This document shows positions 1 to 7,249 of a stretch of DNA of 64,000 nucleotides, piece after piece. A program made the translations under genes and the position numbers. The notes under the pieces are model-generated. The model did not search any database. It had not been told where the DNA came from and worked only from the letters and a program-made list of their open reading frames with translations. The DNA is from Suilimivivens sp964614185 (lineage in GTDB: Bacteria > Bacillota > Clostridia > Lachnospirales > Lachnospiraceae), in contig CAZTKJ010000008.1 in NCBI GenBank assembly GCA_964614185.1, forward strand, positions 13,351-77,350, written 5' to 3'. Numbering within the stretch: position 1 is the stretch's first letter; every line of letters begins with the position of its first letter.

Positions 1-96
1 TCTAAATAAACTCTCATAGTGCTGCCTCTCTAAGATATTTTGTTATTATAGTATATCTACTCTTCCAAAATTATGCAAGAGCTGAGTTTTTCTATA

Positions 97-798
97 TCAA
101 TAGTATGGGCTCTGACCGCAACAGATTCCCCCGCCTCCACAGCAGAGATTGCAGAGCATATTGGCAATACAGAGCTTCAAACATAAACTGTTTCCGCCTA
201 CATAGGGCTGTCCATATGTATACTGTCTCTGCCGGTACCAGCCGCCGCCGTTTTCAAACTGATATACCAGATAATTATACTCCTGGTTAGAAGGTTCCAA
301 AGCCGCTGCTCTTTTGGCATGTTCAAGAGCCGATACATGGTTTCCAAGTCCCCAATGAGCCAGTGCACTATAGTAATACCATCTGGCGCTTCTCTTATTC
401 TCCGGCATATCATCCAGCACGTTTCTTGCCTCCCTGTAATAGCCGTTACGTACATAATTGCCTGCTGCCCGGATATAGGTATCCTCTTCGTACCCTGCCG
501 TACTGCCTGTATAAGAGCTCTCAAAGCCTCCAAAGAAGTCCTCGAACCCTCCAAAGGAACCATTGCTGCCATAGGATGTTCTGCCACCCTCCTGATAACT
601 ATAGCCCTCTGTCCTCTCTTTCATGATCTGCCGGTAGGCCTGCTGGATATCTTTGAACTTTTCTTCTGCTTGGGCTTTATTGGGATTATTGATATTGGCA
701 TCCGGATGATATTTTCTGCTGAGAGTCTTATATGCTTTTTTAATTTCTTCCTCTGTGGCGTTTCTGCTTACGCCAAGAACCTGATATGGATCATACAT
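97..798 (-). CDS. J-domain (DnaJ-like) protein with Cys-rich tail
   Basis: A J domain fills residues 1-65 (MYDPYQVLGVSRNATEEEI, with the HPD signature in KYHPDAN). A Gly/Phe/Ser-rich linker with GGFEDFFGGF follows, then a helical TPR-like stretch (about 105-180). The tail holds seven cysteines (CLKLC, LCNLCC, ICC). There is no DnaJ zinc-finger domain, so this is a specialised Hsp70 co-chaperone and not DnaJ itself. The ATG at 798 is chosen because homology begins there; it overlaps the upstream DUF5685 stop by 8 bases, so the two are translationally coupled. The Cys tail could bind metal or be acylated; that is inference. Confidence 0.85.
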   Translation of the reverse strand: MYDPYQVLGVSRNATEEEIKKAYKTLSRKYHPDANINNPNKAQAEEKFKDIQQAYRQIMKERTEGYSYQEGGRTSYGSNGSFGGFEDFFGGFESSYTGSTAGYEEDTYIRAAGNYVRNGYYREARNVLDDMPENKRSARWYYYSALAHWGLGNHVSALEHAKRAAALEPSNQEYNYLVYQFENGGGWYRQRQYTYGQPYVGGNSLCLKLCIANMLCNLCCGGGGICCGQSPYY

Positions 799-1618
799 GC
801 TTTCTTTTCTCCCTGACTGCTTCATAACGGTACCAGACGCCGGAATACAGTATATTCCTGAGTATTTCCACATTTTCTATGATGGGCAGTTTTTCAAATT
901 CTTTGGAACATGCTGCCATCATCATAGTCAATATAGATTTGATCTCCTCTTCAAAATCAGGATTTTCATATCTTTTTTTCAGCGGGTTATATCTGTTTTC
1001 CTTAATATCTTCCTCAATATCCTCATAAGCATCCAAAAGATAAATGTATCTTCCCAGATAACTTCCCAGGATACGAAGATTCTCTTCCCATTCATCTTTC
1101 CTTACAGCAAACATCTCTCCCATGATTTCACCGAACAATCCTGCCATTTTGTCGATATCTTCATTATTATGGCTTTCCTGTATGGCCAACTCATGCATGA
1201 GGCTATCAATTTTCTTAAATTTCATGCTGTAATCGGATTTAATTCTTCTATAAGCGCCCTTCATCAGTTTGCTGTAAGCAAGCTTTATGATCCTTTTTTC
1301 ATCCTTCCAGTCATCTTTACATTTATAATAGGTAAAGAGCACATTCATATCTGCACCATAATCGGTAAATGCATTACTTCTTGTTATGTGCTTTTCAAAA
1401 GGATGGGCAATACATTTAGTCATATCTTCTTTCGTTTCCGGTTCATACAGTCCTGAAAGCAGCATCACCAGGAAAGTCATATCGTAAGATAAGCTGATCT
1501 GGCCAAGAACACCATATCTTTTTTTCAGAGATCGGCACAATCCGCAGTAATAAGAATGATAGATATCAAATTCTTTAAATTTCATATCTCCCTTATTGAC
1601 AATAACGTATCCAAACAT
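791..1618 (-). CDS. DUF5685 family protein
   Basis: 275-residue soluble protein beginning MFGYVIVNKGDMKFKEFD, followed by YYCGLC (Cys about 25 and 28) and a later KCIAHPF. This arrangement fits the DUF5685 family, which has no established function. The rest is mostly helical and charged, with several conserved-looking Cys/His positions that could bind a metal. Its stop overlaps the J-domain gene start, and a zinc-ribbon membrane protein lies 12 bases upstream, so the three look like one operon. The J-domain partner suggests a folding or membrane-associated role, but the sequence shows no catalytic motif. Confidence 0.75.
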   Translation of the reverse strand: MFGYVIVNKGDMKFKEFDIYHSYYCGLCRSLKKRYGVLGQISLSYDMTFLVMLLSGLYEPETKEDMTKCIAHPFEKHITRSNAFTDYGADMNVLFTYYKCKDDWKDEKRIIKLAYSKLMKGAYRRIKSDYSMKFKKIDSLMHELAIQESHNNEDIDKMAGLFGEIMGEMFAVRKDEWEENLRILGSYLGRYIYLLDAYEDIEEDIKENRYNPLKKRYENPDFEEEIKSILTMMMAACSKEFEKLPIIENVEILRNILYSGVWYRYEAVREKRKHV

Positions 1619-1630
1619 AGATATCTCCTA

Positions 1631-2023
1631 TCAGCTTTTTTTAATAAATGTCTCACTGCATTTAGGACATCTGATCTCAATTTTTCCTTTTCCTCTCGGA
1701 ATCCTGATCTTCTGTCTGCAGGAAGGACATTTGTAAATGTGATATACTTTTCTCTGCTGTATATTACTTTTAAAAGAAGATAATGACTGTCTGACTTTGT
1801 ATTCAACTTTCAGATATCTGTTGTTCTCGAGGCTGCGTTTATAGGTATTCTTAGACAACATACGAAAATACGCCCACAAAAGACAGCTAAGACCCAGCAG
1901 ATAAAAAAGTCCCATGCCAAATATGGAAAACGCAAAAAAAATAAGGGTCAAAACCATTAAAAAGCGGTTCAACTGGTCGTTCCCATATCTTCCCATCATA
2001 AATCTGTATAATTTTTCTCTCAT
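1631..2023 (-). CDS. Small membrane protein with C-terminal zinc ribbon
   Basis: 130 residues. A short basic N-terminus is followed by a hydrophobic hairpin (about 20-50, two membrane passes), a basic linker, and a C-terminal zinc ribbon with YKCPSC and IRCPKC about 20 residues apart. The ATG at 2023 is preferred over an upstream GTG because an AAAGGTG ribosome binding site ends about nine bases before it and the GTG lies inside that site. It is probably the first gene of the operon with the DUF5685 and J-domain genes. Function unknown; the ribbon should face the cytoplasm. Confidence 0.7.
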   Translation of the reverse strand: MREKLYRFMMGRYGNDQLNRFLMVLTLIFFAFSIFGMGLFYLLGLSCLLWAYFRMLSKNTYKRSLENNRYLKVEYKVRQSLSSFKSNIQQRKVYHIYKCPSCRQKIRIPRGKGKIEIRCPKCSETFIKKS

Positions 2024-2156
2024 GAAAAAACACACCTTTCAAATACTATCTTCCCATTGCTTTATATCTATCCATAATACTACTTCTATCTCTTCTTAAA
2101 ATCAATTAAACCAATCTAAAGGAATCTAAAGAATTTATAAACATTTCTTTTCCATT

Positions 2157-2182
2157 AAAAAACGCAAGCTTAGCAGCTTGCG
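2157..2182 (-). terminator. Intrinsic terminator after the 39-residue ORF
   Basis: Perfect inverted repeat CGCAAGCT / AGCTTGCG with a four-base loop (2163-2182). Read on the minus strand it is followed by six T (2157-2162). It ends the transcript carrying the small membrane protein and possibly the upstream cbiO operon. Confidence 0.8.
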
Positions 2183-2211
2183 CTTCTTTATTATATCCGG
2201 TTCATATATCT

Positions 2212-2331
2212 CTACTGCTCTGCCTCATCATCCTGTTCAGCAGCAACTGCCGATACTACCGATGATACTACTGCAACCACTACAGCGATCAGAATAATCA
2301 ATAAACCGCCTGCCAATAAAAAGAATTCCAT
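2212..2331 (-). CDS. 39-residue small membrane protein
   Basis: Short ORF beginning MEFFLLAGGL, with one long hydrophobic helix (about residues 3-31, rich in I, V, A, L) and an acidic tail (AEQDDEAEQ). A purine-rich ribosome binding site (GGAAGAAAGGAAGAG) precedes the ATG. A perfect 8-bp hairpin with six U follows the stop by about 30 bases. The ribosome binding site, single-pass composition and its own terminator support a real gene. It sits alone between the zinc-ribbon operon and cbiO. Function unknown; single-pass peptides like this often modulate a larger membrane complex, but nothing here shows which. Confidence 0.6.
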   Translation of the reverse strand: MEFFLLAGGLLIILIAVVVAVVSSVVSAVAAEQDDEAEQ

Positions 2332-2420
2332 TGCTCTCTTCCTTTCTTCCAGCATATCATTTGCTGTTTTTATTTTACATGAAAATTAAATCCTTTTCAA
2401 CTGAAAAATGGTCATGCTTC

Positions 2421-3152
2421 CTATTTCATGAACCGAAGGGGAAGTTCCAATCCATTGCTTACAAGAAGTGCTTCATCTGTTAAGATTTCCTCCCTGCTTC
2501 CATCCCTGACTACTCTGCCGTCATTCATCAGAATTACCCTGTTGCAGGTATCCATAATAAAATCAAGGTCATGGCTTGCTATTACCTTTAAATGATTAAA
2601 GCTGTTTAATATGTTGATAAGGTTTCTTCTATTTTGCGGATCCAGTGCAATGCTGGGTTCATCCATAAGGATAATATCCGGTGTCATGGAAAGAATGGTA
2701 GCAATGGAAGCAAGTTTCTTCTCTCCACCGGAAAGCTGATAAGTATGCTTCTTTTTCAGATGGGTAATGTGTACCTTTTCAAGAGCTTTATCTACTCTCT
2801 CCTCTACTTCTTTTTCTGAAAATCCGTAATTGCGGGGAGCAAAAGCAACATCATCATAAACCGTTGACATAAAAAGTTGATGATCGGCATCCTGAAATAC
2901 ATAACCGATTTTTTCCCGTACTTTTGAAAGCATTCTCTTTTCTACGGGTATTTCCTCCACCCGTATACTTCCTGCAAAATCAGTGTAAAGTCCTACTAAA
3001 AGTTTTAAAAGTGTGGATTTCCCAACTCCGTTGGCTCCAATTAATCCAATGGATTCCTGCTCGGAAAATTCCAGGTTGATTTTCTTTAAAACATCCCGAT
3101 TTTTCTCATATCCGAAGCTTACGTCAGATATGGATATATGGATATGACTCAT
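2421..3152 (-). CDS. cbiO: ECF-type cobalt/nickel transporter ATPase (CbiO/NikO)
   Basis: 243-residue ABC ATPase. Walker A is GANGVGKST (about 38-46), the Q-loop region is YVFQDADHQLF, the signature LSGGEKK, Walker B IILMDEPS, and the switch His is in ASHDLDF. YVFQDADHQLF is typical of energy-coupling-factor ATPases. It powers metal uptake with the CbiQ and CbiM proteins encoded just upstream (33-base gap from cbiQ). A nickel rather than cobalt substrate is inferred from larB and larC in the same operon and from the absence of corrinoid genes nearby. Only one ATPase gene is present, so a homodimer is expected. Confidence 0.9.
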   Translation of the reverse strand: MSHIHISISDVSFGYEKNRDVLKKINLEFSEQESIGLIGANGVGKSTLLKLLVGLYTDFAGSIRVEEIPVEKRMLSKVREKIGYVFQDADHQLFMSTVYDDVAFAPRNYGFSEKEVEERVDKALEKVHITHLKKKHTYQLSGGEKKLASIATILSMTPDIILMDEPSIALDPQNRRNLINILNSFNHLKVIASHDLDFIMDTCNRVILMNDGRVVRDGSREEILTDEALLVSNGLELPLRFMK

Positions 3153-3185
3153 ATTGTAAACATGTCCTTTCTTCTGTCTCCGTTC

Positions 3186-4001
3186 TTATACCAGCGCTTG
3201 TCCAATCATGGTAAAAAGCGGAAAGATACGCAGCAAAAGCATTCCTGATGCCCATCCCCCAAACCATATATATTCTCTAAAAGCTATTTTTCTTTCTTCT
3301 GCGTACTCAAAAGCATGAATGCCTCCATCTGCTTCAAGTCCCCTTAAACCCATACTTTCATATATATTTTCCGCACGGTCCATGCTCCTTAACAGCAGAA
3401 GGCCCAAAAGAGAACCCCATGCTTTGATTTGAATTCCTTTTTGCCCCGGCGCCCGCAGGCTGTATGCCTGTACCATCTTTCCAGCTTCCTGAAGCAACAA
3501 GAAAAGATACCGGTAAATCAAAAGGAATATGGTAACCATTACTGTGGGCACATGGAGTCGGCGAAGAGCTCCGCATATTTTTTCAATGCTTGTGGACACC
3601 ATTAGAAGATAGGCTGAAAGTATGGTAAAAAAACCCTTCAGTATCAATGTCACCATGGACATCATGCCGCCGCTTATATTTATATTTCCCAGTGTTCCGA
3701 TAACGGACCGGTCCCAAAAAGGATTTACCACACCTGCTGCCAGCAAAAACGGCAGTATCATCTTGATCCGCCTGCAGCACTGCCGGAATGGGACATCATA
3801 AAGCAGAAACATAACCAGCGGATAAATCCCCATGGAAAGCAGACCGAAAATATCGTATTTGTCAAAAGAAACCGTAAGCAGAATATACCAGATGGTAAGC
3901 AGCAGTTTGAAAAGAGATGGTCTCTCATTCAATAAACTGTCTCCCTCTGCCTGTTCCCTTAACAGATTGATTTCATAAACAGCTTTTTCCAGTTTATTCA
4001 T
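3186..4001 (-). CDS. cbiQ: ECF-type cobalt/nickel transporter transmembrane subunit (CbiQ/NikQ)
   Basis: About 271 residues with several hydrophobic segments and the conserved coupling region near the C-terminus (YSLRAPG, SMGLRGLEADGG), which resembles the CbiQ motifs that contact the ATPase. The ATG at 4001 (MNKLEKAVYEINLLRE) is preceded by GGAAGAAAG and overlaps the cbiM stop by 8 bases, showing translational coupling. It is the T component linking CbiM to CbiO. Metal identity is inferred from context as for cbiO. Confidence 0.88.
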   Translation of the reverse strand: MNKLEKAVYEINLLREQAEGDSLLNERPSLFKLLLTIWYILLTVSFDKYDIFGLLSMGIYPLVMFLLYDVPFRQCCRRIKMILPFLLAAGVVNPFWDRSVIGTLGNINISGGMMSMVTLILKGFFTILSAYLLMVSTSIEKICGALRRLHVPTVMVTIFLLIYRYLFLLLQEAGKMVQAYSLRAPGQKGIQIKAWGSLLGLLLLRSMDRAENIYESMGLRGLEADGGIHAFEYAEERKIAFREYIWFGGWASGMLLLRIFPLFTMIGQALV

Positions 4002-4998
4002 TCCGTACTTTCTTCCTTCTGTAAACCTTAAGCAGACAGCAGCCGGCCACACAAAGAACCGTTACCGCAGCGCCTCCTGCAACTCCCGATAAAGAAGTTC
4101 CTGCAGCTCCATCAGAATTTTTAAAGCCATAATCAGGCAGCAGCGCCGTAGCCTTCTGGAGGGAGGCTGCCTTCTGATAGATTCCCTCCTTCTCCTTAAG
4201 TTCCGTGCTTCCCGTCACCTTTTCTATAGACCACTCCAATCCATCCGGAAGAGCAGACGCTGCAAGGGAAAGTCCGCCGCCCATCAACAGCGCCAAAATA
4301 CCAAGCACCGCCATGGTCTGCTTCAGTGTGAGTTTCCCTTTTGTTTCTTTTGTTTCTGCAATTCCCCAAAGGAGTTCCGGTCTGGCTTCATAGATAAAGC
4401 AAAGTACCGCTGATGTAATCAATCCCTCCACAAGGCCGATGGCCAGATGAATAGGCTGCATAAATCCCAAAAAGACTGTAAAAGGCAGTTCCGTAATGCC
4501 GGAAGCAAGTGTTTCCAGTGTGACAGAAAAGGCTCCCAGCTGTAAGGTGACCATGCATCCCAAAACAGAAGCCGCTACAATCCGCCCTTTTGAAACGCCG
4601 TGTTTCATAATGAGCCGCCACAACAAAAATACCCCTACAAAGCATCCGTAAAATGCCATATTCCAAATATTACATCCAAGAGCCAGCAGACCGCCGTCTG
4701 CAAACAGCAGACATTGAATCAGCAATACTCCTACCATGGTCAAAAATCCTGCATAGGGACCCAGTATGGCCGACAGCAGCACTCCCCCGCATAAATGTCC
4801 AGAAGAACCGGTTCCCGGAATAGTAAAGTTGATCATCTGTGCAGCAAATACAAAAGCTCCCATTACTCCCATAACAGGAATCTTCTTAGAATGATCCTCC
4901 AGCTTTATTTTCTTAAGGGAATATCCCGATGCCGCCATACTGCACACATACATCGTTCCTGCTACTGCAGGAGCTACTAAGGCATCTGCCATATGCAT
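3994..4998 (-). CDS. cbiM: CbiM/NikM substrate-binding subunit with C-terminal PDGLE domain
   Basis: 334 residues. The mature N-terminus MHMADALVAP carries the His that, with the free amino terminus, coordinates Ni/Co in this family. Six or more membrane helices follow (to about residue 215). A PDGLE domain comes next (LPDGLEWSIEKVTG, about 240-255), then a loop and a final helix (about 300-322). The PDGLE part replaces the separate CbiN/NikN protein, so this is an M-N fusion. GGAGG lies nine bases upstream of the ATG. It starts two bases after the larC stop. Confidence 0.9.
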   Translation of the reverse strand: MHMADALVAPAVAGTMYVCSMAASGYSLKKIKLEDHSKKIPVMGVMGAFVFAAQMINFTIPGTGSSGHLCGGVLLSAILGPYAGFLTMVGVLLIQCLLFADGGLLALGCNIWNMAFYGCFVGVFLLWRLIMKHGVSKGRIVAASVLGCMVTLQLGAFSVTLETLASGITELPFTVFLGFMQPIHLAIGLVEGLITSAVLCFIYEARPELLWGIAETKETKGKLTLKQTMAVLGILALLMGGGLSLAASALPDGLEWSIEKVTGSTELKEKEGIYQKAASLQKATALLPDYGFKNSDGAAGTSLSGVAGGAAVTVLCVAGCCLLKVYRRKKVRNE

Positions 4999-5000
4999 GG

Positions 5001-6215
5001 TTAAAATCCTCCGTTTTCTTTTATTTCCCTTATGGATAATCCTGTTTTCTCCGCTATTTTCCTTAAGTCCTCATACTCCGGTTTTTCCTTCACCACTCCA
5101 TAACCTATGCATTGCTTCACATGGATGCTTCCATATTCGCTTTCCCTGACAGTTTCCCTGCGCTGCATGACCATGCGGTTATGACAGCTTTCCCTGATGC
5201 CGATGGTGGTAGTGTGTTTAAAGATCAGTTCCGCCATTTCTTCTTTATCTTCTATCCTGCACATAACAGTAAGCAGCACGCCCGGTCTGCCTTTTTTCAT
5301 GATAATGGCAGTAGTGAACACATCCAACGCTCCCTTTTGCAGAAAAAGCTCTGTGGCAAAACCGATCTCTTCAGGAGTCATATCATCTAAATTACAGCAA
5401 AGCTCTATGATGCTGTCGTGGTTTTCCCTGGTCCGTCCTAACATGGCGCGGATACAGTTGGCTGCTGCAAAATCTTTGTGACCCAGTCCGTAGCCTGTTT
5501 TATCCACTACTATCTGGGGCATTCTCCCATATTCGTCAGCAAAATACTTCAAAATGGCCGCTCCTGTAGGGGTACACAGCTCTCCTTCTATTTCTCCCCC
5601 ATAACAGGGAATACCTTCCAGCAAAAGCGCTGTAGCCGGTGCCGGAACAGGCAGGATTCCATGGGCACATTTCACCTGACCAAACCCCGTATTGACAGGC
5701 GAAGCAATCACCTTATCCACCTGCAGTTCATGAAGCAGCATAGCGCATCCGGTAATATCTGCAATGGCATCCATCATTCCCACTTCATGAAAATGGACCT
5801 GCGTCACTTCCTCCCCATGGACTTTTCCTTCTGCCTGTGCAATCATCTGATAAATGTTTTTGACATCTTCTTTCACATCTTCCGAAATCTTCAGATTGTC
5901 CACGATCTCCATGATTTCCTGTATTCCCATATGTACGTGGTGATGGTGATGTCCATGCTCATGCTCATGTGCATGTTCATGGTGGCCATGATGGTCACTT
6001 CCGTCCCCTTCTTCCTGTCCTTTCACTGTCACTTTCATATGAGTACCGGAAATACCGCATTTAGAAGAAGGAATGGCTTCTATGGCTACATGAGGAATCC
6101 CAATCTGATTCAGTCTTTGTAAAAAATCCTCTTTATGGGGATGGAGTTCAAGAAGGGCTGCCATCAGCATATCTCCTGCTGCTCCCATATTACACTCTAA
6201 ATATAATGTTCTCAT
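5001..6215 (-). CDS. larC: Nickel-pincer cofactor nickel insertase LarC
   Basis: 404 residues, beginning MRTLYLECNMGAAGDM, the LarC (DUF111) signature. LarC inserts nickel, using CTP, into the dithio-pyridinium mononucleotide to make the nickel-pincer nucleotide of lactate racemase and related enzymes. A very His-rich loop (about 74-95, repeated H-E-H and H-G-H units) probably stores or delivers nickel. In Lactiplantibacillus plantarum LarC is made through a programmed frameshift; here both halves are one uninterrupted frame. Ends two bases before cbiM. LarA and LarE are not in this window. Confidence 0.92.
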   Translation of the reverse strand: MRTLYLECNMGAAGDMLMAALLELHPHKEDFLQRLNQIGIPHVAIEAIPSSKCGISGTHMKVTVKGQEEGDGSDHHGHHEHAHEHEHGHHHHHVHMGIQEIMEIVDNLKISEDVKEDVKNIYQMIAQAEGKVHGEEVTQVHFHEVGMMDAIADITGCAMLLHELQVDKVIASPVNTGFGQVKCAHGILPVPAPATALLLEGIPCYGGEIEGELCTPTGAAILKYFADEYGRMPQIVVDKTGYGLGHKDFAAANCIRAMLGRTRENHDSIIELCCNLDDMTPEEIGFATELFLQKGALDVFTTAIIMKKGRPGVLLTVMCRIEDKEEMAELIFKHTTTIGIRESCHNRMVMQRRETVRESEYGSIHVKQCIGYGVVKEKPEYEDLRKIAEKTGLSIREIKENGGF

Positions 6216-6250
6216 CTTTGATCCTGTTCCTTTCTCAACCTGTCTTCATT

Positions 6251-6997
6251 TTATAAATGGTTGATCATACTGGCCAGATATCCTGCTCCGAACCCATTAT
6301 CAATATTTACTACACTGATCCCGCTGGCACAGGAATTCAACATGGAAAGAAGGGCTGAAAGACCTCCGAAATTAGCTCCGTATCCTACACTGGTAGGAAC
6401 TGCTATAACAGGACAGTCCGCCATGCCTCCTATGACGCTGGCAAGGGCTCCTTCCATTCCTGCAATGGCAATGATCACTCTGGCGCTCATAATGTCGTCC
6501 ATATGGCTCATAAGTCTGTGGATACCTGCCACGCCTACATCATAAAGGCGAACTACCTCATTTCCGTAGACTTCGGCTGTTAATGCAGCCTCTTCTGCCA
6601 CAGGCATATCACTTGTTCCTCCGGTTGCCACTACAATTTTTCCCTTCCCATCCTTTTCCGGCAAATTCCCTACAATGCCGATTTTTGAAAGTTCGTCATA
6701 GCAAAGAGGCAGCTCCTCTGCAACAAACTCAGCTGCTTCCTGTCCCATTCTGGTGATCAATATGGTTTTTTCATGCTCCTTCATCATTTCCCTGGCAATT
6801 TCAAGGATCTGTTCCTTTGTCTTGCCTGCTCCGTAAATAACTTCCGAAGCTCCCTGCCTGATGCCTCTGTGGGTATCCAGCTTGGCAAATCCCAAATCCT
6901 TATAAGGTTCTGCCTTTATTTGGAGAACCGCCTCATCGGGTGCCACTTTTCCTTCTGCTACCTGTTCCATCAAAAGCTGTAAATCCTTCTTATCCAT
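6251..6997 (-). CDS. larB: Nickel-pincer cofactor biosynthesis carboxylase LarB
   Basis: About 248 residues. A small N-terminal helical part (VAEGKVAPDEAVLQI) precedes a PurE-like carboxylase domain with GGTSDMPVAEEAALTAE and IAGMEGALASVIGG. LarB carboxylates nicotinic acid adenine dinucleotide and hydrolyses it, the first step to the nickel-pincer cofactor. The ATG at 6997 is chosen because GGAGAGG lies six bases upstream; a TTG two codons earlier is too close. It is the first gene of larB-larC-cbiM-cbiQ-cbiO and follows a structured leader of about 205 bases. Confidence 0.93.
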   Translation of the reverse strand: MDKKDLQLLMEQVAEGKVAPDEAVLQIKAEPYKDLGFAKLDTHRGIRQGASEVIYGAGKTKEQILEIAREMMKEHEKTILITRMGQEAAEFVAEELPLCYDELSKIGIVGNLPEKDGKGKIVVATGGTSDMPVAEEAALTAEVYGNEVVRLYDVGVAGIHRLMSHMDDIMSARVIIAIAGMEGALASVIGGMADCPVIAVPTSVGYGANFGGLSALLSMLNSCASGISVVNIDNGFGAGYLASMINHL

Positions 6998-7003
6998 TTC
7001 CAA

Positions 7004-7210
7004 CCTCTCCTAAGCTAAAGACCGGCTGTCTTTGCCAGTTCTGACGGACGATAAAAAGCCATGAAACCGTCTGCCGCACTTCAGTGCTCTTCGCCTTCAT
7101 GACTTTCTATTCATCCTATATACTTTTATAAAATTCCGTTACGGTATATACCGGAACATGTGCTTTTCTTTGGAAACTTCGGTTTCCTGTCAGGCTTCCT
7201 GCCTTTTTGA
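7004..7210 (-). promoter_or_regulatory. Structured 5' leader of the nickel operon, attenuator/riboswitch-like
   Basis: About 205 untranslated bases precede larB. In minus-strand order they contain a GGCAGG...CCTGACAGG segment, a perfect GGAAAC-CGAA-GTTTCC hairpin (7172-7187) and a CGGTATATACCG palindrome. A terminator-like hairpin (7058-7103) encloses GCAC-TGAA-GTGC and runs into five U (7053-7057). GACGG (7067-7071) can instead pair with CCGTC (7043-7047), which would trap the terminator's 3' arm. Competing structures ahead of a metal operon suggest a switch. I could not align it with the NiCo, cobalamin or Moco consensus from memory, so the ligand is unknown. Confidence 0.5.
7053..7103 (-). 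terminator. Possible leader terminator upstream of larB
   Basis: On the minus strand GTCATGAA pairs with TTTCATGGC around an internal UGAA-capped hairpin, followed by TTTTT. It lies about 50 bases before the larB ribosome binding site and so could stop transcription inside the leader. Confidence 0.45.
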
Positions 7211-7214
7211 GTTT

Positions 7215-7243
7215 ATTATAGCACAAATTTCTCTCTGTTTAAA
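7215..7243 (-). promoter_or_regulatory. Promoter of larB operon
   Basis: Minus-strand extended -10 TGCTATAAT (core 7215-7220) with a weak -35 (TTTAAA) 17 bases upstream. It lies directly after the leuA stop and implies a start near 7208. Confidence 0.5.
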
Positions 7244-7249
7244 GCTGTT

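Noticed and set aside
1..96. Possible gene or promoter at the left edge
   Set aside because: AT-rich sequence downstream of the J-domain gene with a TATAAT-like string but no clear -35 or ORF.
5478..6122. Long plus-strand frame across larC with His/Met-rich text
   Set aside because: Mirror of the larC His-rich loop; no ribosome binding site and larC is unmistakable.
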